Shown: piece after piece, positions 55,098 through 64,000 of the stretch
Numbering within the stretch: the first letter of the stretch is position 1
How the letters are laid out: the number at the start of each line of letters is the position of its first letter
Assembly (NCBI GenBank): GCA_016704445.1
Contig: JADJAE010000004.1
Span: forward strand, 1-64,000
Direction: 5' to 3'
DNA length: 64,000 bases
Origin: Deltaproteobacteria bacterium
GTDB lineage: Bacteria; Myxococcota_A; Polyangia; Polyangiales; Ga0077539
Program-made: the position numbers and the translations under genes
Notes under the pieces: model-generated
What the model was told of the DNA's origin: nothing
Databases searched by the model: none
Seen by the model: the letters and a program-made list of their open reading frames with translations, nothing else

Positions 55098-56135
55098 CTA
55101 CGGCTCTCCCACGATCTGCACCTCTCCGAAGGGCTCCCGCTCGATGAGCTGGAGCGCCCGGAAGCGGTAGAGGGTCACCTCGGGTCGCAGGTAGCCCGGC
55201 GCCGGGAGCGAGCGCTCCGTCGCCAGCGTGCGGAGCGCGGTCGCCGGGTCTTGCGGTGCGCCGCCCGGGAGCGTGGGGAGCACGTACTCCCAGCTCGCCA
55301 TGCGCTCGAAGCCCACCGACCACGCGGGGGCCGACGCCGCGCGCCGCAGGAACTCCGGCGTCCGAGCGCCCAGGACGCCCTTGTCGTGGAAGAGCGAGAT
55401 GCTGATGCGGCGGGTGAGGAGCGCGTCGCGCAGCCGGCCGTAGCGGTCCTGGAGGGGCGTGCTCCAGCGGTTGATGATGGCGAAGCTGCCGTCGAGGAGC
55501 GCCCGCGCCACCGAGCCGCCGCGGGTCGAGCGCCAGAGCAGCGGCGCGTCGCCGTCGCGGACCACGAGGGCGACCTCCACCGCGCGGGCGCGGCGCAGCG
55601 ACTCCGGGAAGATCCGCTCGGAGGGGGCGGCCGCGCCGGAGAGCACCAGCCGGGCGACGGAGACCAGCCGTCGGGCGTCCTCGGGGCTGATGGTCACGGG
55701 CTCGTCGCGCTCGTAGAGGGCCGTGGTCTCGTCGAGGAAGACCGCGCTCATCCCGGCGACCGGGCGCAGCGCGGCGAGGCGGGCGGCCACGCTCGACGGG
55801 GGCCCCGGGGCGCGCAGCGAGCCGTCGACGCGCACCAGCAGGCCATCGAGGTGGGCCCGCTGGAGGGCCGCCCCGACCGCGGCGCCGTCCTCGCCACGGA
55901 GCGCGGCGGAGAGCCCGGGGATCCCGTCGGCGTCGCGGAGGGCGGTCTCGACCGAGGGCATCCCGAGGGGCGTCCCCCCGAGGACGGCGACGGCGCCCCG
56001 GTCGCGGAGCTGCTCGACCAGGCGGTCGTAGCGGCTGGACCACGGCGCGCGGATGATGCCGCCGCGCCAGGCGGCGCCGAGTGCGACGACGAGCAGCGTT
56101 GCGACCGCCGCAATGATCCAGAGGGCCTTTTTCAT
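55098..56135 (-). CDS. hypothetical inner-membrane-anchored periplasmic protein
   Basis: 345 residues from ATG 56135; an ATG at 56159 adds eight. One N-terminal transmembrane helix (KKALWIIAAVATLLVVALGAAW) without cleavage site anchors the rest outside the cytoplasm. The rest looks like a mixed alpha/beta domain, with VEVALVVRDGDAPLLWRST and RISISLFHDKGVLGARTPEF as the clearest conserved-looking pieces. I do not recognise a family. Its end is 12 bases from the end of the convergent lipoprotein gene. Confidence 0.7.
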   Translation of the reverse strand: MKKALWIIAAVATLLVVALGAAWRGGIIRAPWSSRYDRLVEQLRDRGAVAVLGGTPLGMPSVETALRDADGIPGLSAALRGEDGAAVGAALQRAHLDGLLVRVDGSLRAPGPPSSVAARLAALRPVAGMSAVFLDETTALYERDEPVTISPEDARRLVSVARLVLSGAAAPSERIFPESLRRARAVEVALVVRDGDAPLLWRSTRGGSVARALLDGSFAIINRWSTPLQDRYGRLRDALLTRRISISLFHDKGVLGARTPEFLRRAASAPAWSVGFERMASWEYVLPTLPGGAPQDPATALRTLATERSLPAPGYLRPEVTLYRFRALQLIEREPFGEVQIVGEP

Positions 56136-56274
56136 GAGGGGCGCGGACCCTAACTCCAAGCGACGCGCTTCACCAACGAGGGCGTTGCGCCGCCTCGGCC
56201 GGTTGGGAGTATCCTCCGCGCCCTTCTCAGTACCCCCCTAAGCAAGTCCCGCGCTTTCGAAAGGAGCACGCACC

Positions 56275-57390
56275 GTGATCATTGGAGTTCCTAAGGAGAT
56301 CAAGACCCGCGAGTACCGCATCGGCATGACGCCCGCGGGGGTTCGTCAGCTCGTCGCCCAGGGCCACACCGTCCTGGTCGAGACCCGGGCGGGCGAGGGA
56401 TCGGGCTTGCGGGATGAAGCGTTCACCCAGGCCGGGGCCACCATCGCGCAGTCCGCGAGCGAGGTGTGGCACCGCGCCGACATGGTCATGAAGGTGAAGG
56501 AGCCGCTGCCCGCGGAGTTCGAGTACTTCCGCCCGGGCCTGGTGATCTACACGTACCTGCACCTCGCGGCGGAGCCCGTGCTCACGCGCAAGCTCATCGA
56601 GAAGAAGGTGCGCGCGGTCGCCTACGAGACCATCCAGCTCCCCGACGGGTCGCTCCCGCTGCTGCGTCCGATGAGCGAGGTCGCGGGCCGCATGGCCGTG
56701 CAGGCCGGCGCCACGTCGCTGGAGAAGTGGCGCGGCGGCAAGGGCGTGCTCCTCGGCGGCGTCCCCGGGACGCGCCGCGGACGCGTGGCCATCCTCGGCG
56801 GCGGCGTCGTCGGGCGCAACGCCGCGAAGATCGCCATCGGCATGGGCGCGCAGGTCACCGTGCTCGACGTGAAGTCCGAGACCATGGACTACCTCGAAGA
56901 CATCTTCGGCGGCGCCATCGAGACGCTCTACTCCAACCCCGCCAACCTGTAGGAGGCCGTCACCCGCGCCGACCTCGTCATCGGCGCCGTGCTGGTGCCC
57001 GGCGCCGTGGCCCCGCGGCTCGTCGACCGGGCGCTCGTCTCCAAGATGGAGAAGGGCTCGGTCATCGTCGACGTCGCCATCGACCAGGGCGGCTGCATCG
57101 AGACCGTGCGCCCCACCAGCCACGACAACCCCACCTACGAGGTCGACGGGGTGATCCACTACTGCGTGCCCAACATGCCGGGCGCCGTGGCGCACACCTC
57201 GACCTTCGCGCTCACCAACACCACCATCCGCTACGCCATCGCCATCGCGAAGTACGGCGTGGTCGAGGCCGCGAAGCGCGACCCGGTGCTGGCCCTCGGC
57301 ATCAACTGCTTCGACGGCGCCTGCACCTACGACGCCGTCGCCCAGGCGCACGGGCTCGAGTACACGCCGCTCGCGACCGCCCTCGGCTGA
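56275..57390 (+). pseudogene. ald: alanine dehydrogenase with in-frame TAG
   Basis: 371 codons from GTG 56275 (AAGGAG upstream), interrupted by TAG at 56950-56952 in NPANL-stop-EAVTRAD; homologues have Glu, Lys or Gln there, so one base change explains it. Converts alanine to pyruvate with NAD. Both halves are otherwise complete: MIIGVPKEIKTREYRIGMTP, VKEPLPAEF, YTYLHLAAEP, AYETIQLPDG, SEVAGRMAVQAGA, GVPGTRRGRVAILGGGVVG (NAD-binding) before the stop, and SKMEKGSVIVDVAIDQGGC, TYEVDGVIHYCVPNMPGAV, FALTNTTIRYA after it. TAG ends other genes here, so recoding is unlikely; sequence error or a true null allele are both possible. Confidence 0.85.
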
Positions 57391-57435
57391 CCGAAGAAAC
57401 CCATCCCCTTCTCTGATAGCGTGCGCGGCCCCTCA

Positions 57436-57732
57436 ATGGCCGTCGACGTCTCCCCCGAACGCGTCCGTTCCACCGCCGAGCTCGCGCGCCTCGCGCTGCG
57501 CGACGACGAGCTCGCGCCCCTCGCGGCGAAGCTCCAGGGCATCCTCGCCCACGTCGCCGAGCTCGACGCCTGGGACACCAAGGCCATCCCCCCGACCGCT
57601 CACGTGCTCGACCTCGCCATGACCCTCCGCGACGACGTCCCGGCCCGTGGCATCGACCGGGCGACGGCCCTCTCCCAGGCGGCGCGCACCGAGCAGTACG
57701 CCTTCGCGGTGCCTCGCTTCGTGGCGGAGTGA
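57436..57732 (+). CDS. gatC: Asp-tRNA(Asn)/Glu-tRNA(Gln) amidotransferase subunit GatC
   Basis: 98 residues from ATG 57436. Small GatC fold with VRSTAELARLALRDDELAPLA, QGILAHVAELD and TLRDDVPARGI, near the end PRFVAE. It clamps GatA and GatB in the transamidosome that corrects Glu-tRNA(Gln) or Asp-tRNA(Asn). Starts 46 bases after ald and precedes gatA by three bases. gatB is not in the window. Confidence 0.95.
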   Translation: MAVDVSPERVRSTAELARLALRDDELAPLAAKLQGILAHVAELDAWDTKAIPPTAHVLDLAMTLRDDVPARGIDRATALSQAARTEQYAFAVPRFVAE

Positions 57733-57735
57733 GCG

Positions 57736-59205
57736 ATGGCCGACCTCACCACCCTCGACGCCTCGTCGACGCCGCAACGCATCGCGGCGGGGGACTTCAG
57801 CGCCACGGAGCTCTGCCGGGCCTTCCTCGACCGCACGGCGGCGCTCGACCCTTCCATCGGCGCATTCCTCCGGGTCGACGCGGAGGGCGCTCTCGCCTCG
57901 GCGCGCTCGATCGACGCGAGGGTCGCCCGGGGTGACTCCCTCGACGGGCTCCCGCTCGCGGGGGTGGTCGTCGCTGTGAAGGACAACCTCTCCACCCGCG
58001 GCCTCCGCACCACCTGCGCGAGCCGTATGCTGGCGGATTACGTCCCTCCGTATGACGCCCACGCGGTCGAGCGGCTGCGCGCGGCCGGGGCGGTGATCCT
58101 CGGCAAGACCAACCTCGACGAGTTCGCGATGGGATCGTCCACGGAGAACTCCGCCTTCTTCCCCACCCGCAACCCATGGGACCGGGCCCGCACCCCCGGC
58201 GGATCGTCCGGAGGCAGCGCGGCCGCGGTCGCCGCTCGCTTCAGCCAGGTGGCCCTCGGCAGCGACACCGGCGGCTCCGTGCGTCAGCCCGCGGCGCTCA
58301 CCGGCGTGGTCGGCCTCAAGCCCACCTACGGGCGGGTCTCCCGCTGGGGCCTCGTGTCCTTCGCCTCCTCGCTCGACGTGGTCTCTCCGATGGGCGCATC
58401 CGTCGAGGACACCGCCCTGCTCTACGCCGCCATCGCGGGCGCCGATGCGCGCGACGCCACCTGCCTCCGCCGCCCGGTGGAGCGCGCCGACCTCTCGCTC
58501 GGGCCCGACGTGCTGCGGGGCCTCCGCGTGGGCGTGCCGAGGGAGTACTTCGGCGACGGGCTCGACGCCGACGTCGCATCGCGCGTGCGCTCGGCCCTCG
58601 ACGCCATCGAGCGCGCCGGGGCGGAGCTCATCGAGCTCTCGATGCCCCACACCCGGGCCTCGCTGGCGACCTACTACGTGCTCGCTCCCGCGGAGGCCTC
58701 GTCCAACCTCGCGCGCTTCGACGGCGTTCGCTACGGGCTGCGCGTCGAGGCCGACGACCTCCGAGGGATGTACGGCGCCACCCGCGACCAGGGCTTCGGC
58801 GCGGAGGTGAAGCTGCGCATCCTGCTCGGGACCTTCTCGCTCTCCGCGGGCTACGCCGAGGCCTTCTACGGGAAGGCCCTGCGGGTGCGCACGCTCATCG
58901 CCCGCGACTTCGCCGAGGCCTTCGCGAAGGTCGACGTGCTCGCGACGCCGACCTCGCCGACGGTGGCCTTCCCGCTGGGCGAGCGATCGGGCGACCCGAT
59001 GTCGATGTACCTCGCGGACGTCTGTACGCTGCCCCCGTCGCTGGCGGGCGTGCCGGCGGTGTCGGTGCCCGCGGGCCTCGGGGCGTCCGGGCTGCCGGTG
59101 GGGCTGCAGCTCATCGGACCTTTGTTCTCGGAGGCGCGGCTGCTGGCGGTCGCGCACGGTGTGGAGTCATTGTTGGGTCGAGTGGGAGCGCCATCGTGGT
59201 CATGA
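57736..59205 (+). CDS. gatA: Asp-tRNA(Asn)/Glu-tRNA(Gln) amidotransferase subunit GatA
   Basis: 489 residues, usual length. Glutaminase subunit that gives ammonia to GatB. Amidase signature with the Ser-cisSer-Lys triad: VVVAVKDNLSTRG (Lys), GGSSGGSAAAVAARF and LGSDTGGSVRQPAAL (Ser residues). The rest is typical: VGLKPTYGRVSRWGL, DVVSPMGASVEDTALL and ADVCTLPPSLAGVPAVSVPAG. The stop overlaps the ATG of tyrS (ATGA), so gatCA and tyrS form one operon. Confidence 0.97.
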   Translation: MADLTTLDASSTPQRIAAGDFSATELCRAFLDRTAALDPSIGAFLRVDAEGALASARSIDARVARGDSLDGLPLAGVVVAVKDNLSTRGLRTTCASRMLADYVPPYDAHAVERLRAAGAVILGKTNLDEFAMGSSTENSAFFPTRNPWDRARTPGGSSGGSAAAVAARFSQVALGSDTGGSVRQPAALTGVVGLKPTYGRVSRWGLVSFASSLDVVSPMGASVEDTALLYAAIAGADARDATCLRRPVERADLSLGPDVLRGLRVGVPREYFGDGLDADVASRVRSALDAIERAGAELIELSMPHTRASLATYYVLAPAEASSNLARFDGVRYGLRVEADDLRGMYGATRDQGFGAEVKLRILLGTFSLSAGYAEAFYGKALRVRTLIARDFAEAFAKVDVLATPTSPTVAFPLGERSGDPMSMYLADVCTLPPSLAGVPAVSVPAGLGASGLPVGLQLIGPLFSEARLLAVAHGVESLLGRVGAPSWS

Positions 59206-60491
59206 ACTTCATTGAAGAGCTGCGGGTTCGGGGATTGTTCCAGTCGGTGTCGGACGAGGCAGGCCTCGCCGAGGCGCTGGGGGCCGGACCCATCACCGGG
59301 TACATCGGCTTCGACCCGACGGCGGCGAGCCTGCATGTCGGGAGCCTCTTCCAGATCCTGCTGCTGCTTCGCTTGCAGCGCGCGGGGCACCGCCCCATCG
59401 CCCTCGTCGGCGGCGGCACCGGGCTCATCGGCGACCCGAGCGGCAAGTCCGACGAGCGCTCCATGCTCTCTCCCGAGCGCCTCGCGGAGAACCTCTCGGG
59501 CATCCGCGGACAGCTCTCGAAGTACCTCGACTTCAACGACAGCCCGACCGGGGCGGTGCTGGTCGACAACGCCGAGTGGCTCGGCGCCATCGGCCTGCTG
59601 GAGTTCTTGCGCGACATCGGCAAGCACTTCTCGGTCAACGCGATGGTGCAGCGCGACTCCGTGCGCAACCGCCTCGAGCAGCGCGAGCACGGCATCTCGT
59701 ACACGGAGTTCAGCTACATGCTCCTCCAGTCGTACGACTTCCTCGCGCTGCACGACCGCTTCGGGTGCCGGCTCCAGCTCGGGGGCAGCGACCAGTGGGG
59801 CAACATCGTGTCGGGCGTCGACCTCGTGCGGCGCCTGCGCAACGAGGAGGTCTTCGGGCTCACCACGCCGCTGCTCACCCGCAGCGACGGCAAGAAGTTC
59901 GGCAAGAGCGAGGCGGGCAACGTGTGGCTCGACCCGGCGCTCACGTCGCCGTACGAGTTCTACCAGTTCTGGCTCAACACCTCCGACGACGACGTGGAGC
60001 GCTACCTGCTCGCGCTCACGCTGGAGCCCGTCGAGGTCATCGCCGAGGCGGTCACGGCCCATAAGCTCGACCCCGCGAAGCGCGGCGCCCAGCGGATGCT
60101 CGCGGCCTCGGTCACCCGCTTCGTGCACGGCGACGAGGCGCTCGCGAGCGCCCAGCGCACCACCGAGCTGCTCTTCCAGGGCGGCGATCTCCGCACGCTC
60201 GCGGCCGACGAGCTCGCCGCGGCCTTCAAGAGCGCGCCCAACCACTCCATCGCGCGCTCGGCGCTGGGCACCCCCGAGGCGGGCTTCGTGAAGGTGCTGG
60301 CCGACGCGGGGCTCTTCAAGTCGCGCGGTGAGGCGCGCAGCTTCGTCGCGCAGGGCGGGGCCTCGGTGAACGGCGTCGCGGTCTCCGACGTGCAGCGCGT
60401 GCTCACCGCCGACGACCTGCTGCACGGCGGCTTCATCGCGCTCCGCAAGGGGCGCAAGAGCTGGCACGTGGTGCGCGTCACCGACGGGTGA
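59202..60491 (+). CDS. tyrS: tyrosyl-tRNA synthetase
   Basis: 429 residues from ATG 59202, coupled to gatA by ATGA. Class I synthetase charging tRNA-Tyr. TAASLHVGSLFQI contains the HIGH-like HVGS, SGGDQWGN type is GGSDQWGNI, and the KMSKS loop is KKFGKSEAG, the KFGKS type of the E. coli-like TyrS. The C-terminal S4 domain follows (LKSRGEARSFVAQGG). It may read the tRNA-Tyr(GTA) encoded at 20481. A longer start (GTG 59196) would add two residues. Confidence 0.97.
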   Translation: MNFIEELRVRGLFQSVSDEAGLAEALGAGPITGYIGFDPTAASLHVGSLFQILLLLRLQRAGHRPIALVGGGTGLIGDPSGKSDERSMLSPERLAENLSGIRGQLSKYLDFNDSPTGAVLVDNAEWLGAIGLLEFLRDIGKHFSVNAMVQRDSVRNRLEQREHGISYTEFSYMLLQSYDFLALHDRFGCRLQLGGSDQWGNIVSGVDLVRRLRNEEVFGLTTPLLTRSDGKKFGKSEAGNVWLDPALTSPYEFYQFWLNTSDDDVERYLLALTLEPVEVIAEAVTAHKLDPAKRGAQRMLAASVTRFVHGDEALASAQRTTELLFQGGDLRTLAADELAAAFKSAPNHSIARSALGTPEAGFVKVLADAGLFKSRGEARSFVAQGGASVNGVAVSDVQRVLTADDLLHGGFIALRKGRKSWHVVRVTDG

Positions 60492-60526
60492 TGCAACGAA
60501 GCCGCGGGCTGGGATAGAGTCCGCCC

Positions 60527-63114
60527 GTGCTTACCCGGCAGGCCTTGTTGGTGCTCTTCGGAGCGGGGATCGTTGGCGGCTGCTCCTTCCCGACGGAGGA
60601 GTTTCGTGCGCGCGAGGCCTTCGTCGACGCGGGCCTCGACGTGCCGAGCGACCTCGCACCCCCGTCCGACGTCGCGATCGACCGCCCCGTCGACGCTGGC
60701 GGCGTGGACACCCCGGTGATCCCCGATGCGCCCTCGAGCTGCAGCGCCGACGCGGCCTGCGCGGCGGGCGCCTCGTGCTGCGCCGGCTTCTGCGCGGAGG
60801 TGCAGTCCGACGACCGCAACTGCGGGGCCTGCGGCAACGCCTGCGGGGCCGGCCGCTCGTGCTGCAACGGCGCCTGCACCGACGTGACGGCCGACACCGC
60901 AACTGCGGGGCCTGCGGCAGCGTGTGCGACTTCGCCAACGGCGCGCCCCGGTGCGCCGCGGGGGCCTGCGCGGGCGGCTCCTGCACCGCCGGCTTCGGCG
61001 ACTGCGACCGCGACGCCACCAACGGCTGCGAGGCCAACCTCGCGGAGTCTCCGCAGCACTGCGCGATGTGCGGCCAGGCATGCGCCGCCGGGGCCAACGC
61101 GACCTCGCGCTGCGAGTCGATGGCCTGCCGCACCACCTGCGAGCCTGGCTACGGCGACTGCGACGGCATGGCCGCCAACGGCTGCGAGGCGCCGCTCTAC
61201 ACCGCGAGCGCCCACTGCGGGGCCTGCGGCCGCGCCTGCGCCGGCGGCCCCAACGCGACCGGGGTCTGCCTCTCCGGCACCTGCGGCATCGAGTGCGCCG
61301 CGGGCTTCGCCGACTGCGACGGCAACGCCGCCAACGGCTGCGAGGTCGACACCCGCACCTCCCTCGCCCACTGCGGCGCGTGCGGCGCCTTGTGCTCCCG
61401 GCCCAGTGCCTCAACCGCCTGCTCGGCGGGGGTGTGCTCCATCGCTGGATGCAACGCGGGCGCGGGCAACTGCGACGGCAACGCGGTCAACGGCTGCGAG
61501 ACCAACACCCGCCTCGACACGGCCAACTGCGGCGCCTGCGGCCGAGTGTGCGGCGCGGGCCAGGTCTGCTCCAACGGCGCCTGCGTCTCGACCTGCGTGG
61601 GCACCACGCTCTGCGCCGGGGCCTGCGTCGACACCGCCACCAACCCCTCGCACTGCCGGGCGTGCGGGCGGGTGTGCTCCGTCGCCAACGCGGTCGCGGG
61701 CTGCGCCGCGGGCGAGTGCACCGTGGCGAGCTGCAACGCGGGCTTCGGCAACTGCGACGGCAGCGCCGCCAACGGGTGCGAGGTCAACACCGCGACCGAT
61801 CCGCGCAACTGCGGCGCCTGCGGGGAGGTCTGCAACTCCACCAACGGCACCGCGTCGTGCGTGGCGGGCGCGTGCCGCATCGCGTGCGCCGCGGGCTTCG
61901 CGGACTGCAACTCCGACCCCGACGACGGCTGCGAGACCAACCTCACCACCAGCCTCGCCAACTGCGGGGCCTGCGGCCGCGCGTGCTCCGTCGCCAACGG
62001 CGTGGCGGCGTGCTCGGCCGGCGCCTGCGGCGTCGGGAGCTGCAACCGCGACTACGCCAACTGCGACGGCAGCGCGGCCAACGGCTGCGAGGTGCTCACC
62101 AGCCGCGACGTGTCCAACTGCGGCGGGTGCGGGCTCGCGTGCCTGCGAGGGCAGTTCTGCTCGGCCTCGCGGTGCCAGCTGAGCTGCGGCACCGGCCTCA
62201 CGGCGTGCAGCGGCGCGTGCGTCAACCTCGCCACCGACGAGGCCAACTGCGGCTCCTGCGGGCGCCGCTGCCTGCTCGGGCTCACCTGCATCGCCGGGGC
62301 CTGCGCCTACCCCCCGCCGTCCAATGACGTCTGCACCAGCGCCGCGGACATCAACCTCGCGTCGGGGTCGCGCGTCACCGTCGCGGGGACGCTGCGCGGA
62401 GCCGCTCGGGACGTGTCGCCGCCCTGCGGCGCGCTCGGCACGGCGGACGTGTTCTATCGGCTGACGCTCACCCGCCGGGAGTTCGTGTACGCCGACACCT
62501 TCGGCTCGACGCCGGACACCAAGCTCTACTTCATGAACACCTGCGCGTCGCCGATGAGCACGCGCACCACCGGCGACCTCGTCTGCGACGACGACCGCGG
62601 CCTCGCCTGCACCAGCGGAACCACCGGGTCGCAGGTCTACACCGTGCTCCCGGCGGGGACGTACTACCTCGCGGTGGGGCTGCAGTCGGGCACCGCGGGC
62701 ACCTTCTCGCTGCACATCGAGCACCTCCCGGTGGGCTCCGGGCGGGTGCTCCCGCTCGCGCGCGGGTCGACCAGCCTCTCGGGCAGCACCGTGGGCACCA
62801 CCAGCGGGTACAGCGGCTCGTGCGGCGGCAGCGGCCCCGAGGCGGCGTATTGGTGGGTGTCGTGTCCGGAGTCCGTGGCGGGGGCCTTCTCGGCCTCGAC
62901 CTGCCTGGGCACCACCTTCGACCCGGTGCTCAACCTCCTCAACGGATCGGGCGCGGGGCAGGTGTGCAGCACCACGCCGCTGACCGGGTTCTGCTCGACC
63001 AACAGCGCCTCCATCTCGCAGACCATCGCCGCGGGCGCCGGTCTCCACGCCCTGGTGGTCGACGGCTACGGCGGAACCTCCGGGAGCTACAACGTCGGCG
63101 CCACCCGCCCTTGA
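60527..63114 (+). CDS. Cys-rich repeat lipoprotein (one frameshift)
   Basis: About 862 residues if one C is added near 60,898 (ACACCGCAAC for ACACCCGCAAC). GTG 60527 starts a lipoprotein signal (MLTRQALLVLFGAGIVGGC). After an Asp/Pro/Ala linker there are eleven copies of a unit with (N/H)CGACGxxC, for example NCGACGNAC, HCGACGRAC and SNCGGCGLAC, alternating with seven GFGDCDGxAANGCE-like blocks. From about 62,320 the sequence changes to a beta-rich domain of about 260 residues (TADVFYRLTLTRREFVYADTF, VLPAGTYYLAVGL) ending at 63,114. Envelope-exposed, likely stabilised by disulfides and maybe metal. No function known for the family in myxobacteria. Confidence 0.8.
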
Positions 63115-63127
63115 GGTCGCGGCTCGG

Positions 63128-64000
63128 ATGGTAGCGTCCCGCGCGCCGGTGCTGGTGGTGGGCGCCGGCGTGGCGGGGCTGAGCGCGGCGGTGTGGCTCG
63201 CCCGCCGTGGTCACCGGGTGACCGTTCGGGAGTCATCGTCGGCGCCCGGGGGACTGCTGGAACCCGTGCATTTCGAGGGCGGCGAGTACGACCGCGGGTC
63301 GCATCGCATCCACCGCGAGGCGCTGCCCTTCCTGCGCGATCGCCTCCCGGCGGAGGGCTGGGTGGAGCGTCCGCGGCGGGGGATGCTGGTGCTCTCCGGG
63401 CGTCAGGCGGGATATCCGTTGAGCCCGCTGAGCTTCGCGCGGGCGCTCGGCCCGGAGACGACGGCCCGCATGGCGCTGGGGTGGCTGCTCCGTCCGCGGC
63501 GGTGGACGCGCTTCCGTAGCTGGGAGCGCGACCGGAGGGCCGACGCCTCGGAGCGCGACGAGGGCTACGAGCACTTCGTCCTGTCGAGGGTGGGCAGCGC
63601 GGCCTACCGCTCGTTCTATCGGCCCTACGTGGATAAGGTCTGGGGCATCGATCCGAAGGAGCTGTCGGTGTCGGTGGCGCGGCAGCGGTTCTCCTCGTCG
63701 GCCCGTGTCGCGGGTGCTGTCTTCCCGGCGCGACGAGTCCTTCGGTACCCGGTAGGGCAGGGGATTGATCGATGGGCTGATGAAGGAGGCCACGCGTGGG
63801 GTGACCGTGGAGACCGCGCTGGACGCGACTGAGGGCCCGGGCCACAGGCCCTTGGAGTCGGTGTCGAACACGGCGGGGATGTCGCGTCGCGGGCTGTACC
63901 TGCTGCATCTGCGATACGCGGGAGCGCCCACGACGAGGTCGACACCTGGTATGGCCGGCGGGAGTCGTGGTCGGCGTCTCGACCCGGCGTTACCGGGGCG
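63128..64000 (+). pseudogene. FAD-dependent amine-oxidase-like oxidoreductase, partial, frameshifted
   Basis: Starts at ATG 63128 and runs off the right edge. VLVVGAGVAGLSAAVWLARRGHRVTVRE is the FAD-binding GxGxxG, followed by PGGLLEPVHFEGGEYDRGSH as in protoporphyrinogen oxidase and UDP-galactopyranose mutase-like enzymes, and by YEHFVLSRVGSAAYRSFYRPY. One G missing near 63,757 (VGGRGLIDGLMKEATRGVTV continues in another frame). At about 63,935 and 63,970 further shifts are needed to reach VDTWYGRR and VSTRRYRG. Probably an oxidoreductase of isoprenoid or sugar metabolism; specific substrate unknown. As given it cannot code for the whole protein. Confidence 0.7.

Noticed and set aside
56950..56952. 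TAG in ald as pyrrolysine or other amber recoding
   Set aside because: tuf, rpoB and rpoC end in TAG, and no suppressor tRNA gene was seen in the window.

Overview
This is a GC-rich, densely coded bacterial chromosome segment, most likely from a myxobacterium (Myxococcota, probably Polyangiales/Sandaracinaceae-like). The evidence is the many secreted lipoproteins with Asp/Ala/Pro-rich linkers, Cys-rich repeat and calcium-repeat lipoproteins, a C-terminal Cys-TM-Arg sorting tail, paired PP2C phosphatases, and a complete but diverged rpoBC/ribosomal locus. The taxonomic call is an inference from gene content; there is no rRNA gene here.

Layout. 1-7.2 kb: edge of a DUF2723 membrane glycosyltransferase-like gene, small lipoproteins, two PP2C Ser/Thr phosphatases and a large FG-GAP surface protein. 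7.2-10.7 kb: PlsC-like acyltransferase, lipoprotein, GT22 mannosyltransferase-like protein, and a nucleotidyltransferase with a small partner. 10.7-16.3 kb: a TetR/UDP-glycosyltransferase pair, a second TetR with a palindromic operator, and a HelD-like SF1 helicase. 16.3-20.2 kb: lipB, lipoproteins and a divergent RNase HII-like protein.

20.2-35.3 kb is the core information-processing block: tRNA-Thr(TGT)-Tyr(GTA)-Gly(TCC)-Thr(GGT)-tuf-rpmG-tRNA-Trp-secE-nusG-rplKAJL-rpoB-rpoC. The first five genes have the same order and anticodons as the E. coli thrU-tyrU-glyT-thrT-tufB operon.

35.4-48 kb: a VWA lipoprotein, dnaK, an LPG-synthase-like flippase, an HtrA lipoprotein-protease, DUF1844, ruvB with a coupled unknown gene, and a UbiA-type DPPR synthase. 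47.6-55.1 kb: two giant, translationally coupled DUF3857/transglutaminase-like envelope proteins, one with a full Cys-His-Asp triad and one that lost it. 55-64 kb: an unknown inner-membrane-anchored protein, ald (with an in-frame TAG), gatC-gatA-tyrS, a Cys-rich repeat lipoprotein, and the start of an FAD amine-oxidase-like gene that runs off the right edge.

About twenty reading-frame breaks occur, many at short G/C homopolymers, and they hit even tuf. They look mainly like sequence or assembly error rather than gene decay, so I annotate full-length loci across them and say where the frame changes. TAG is the normal stop of tuf, rpoB and rpoC, so recoding is not needed to explain the TAG in ald. 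No CRISPR array, IS element, prophage or origin was seen.
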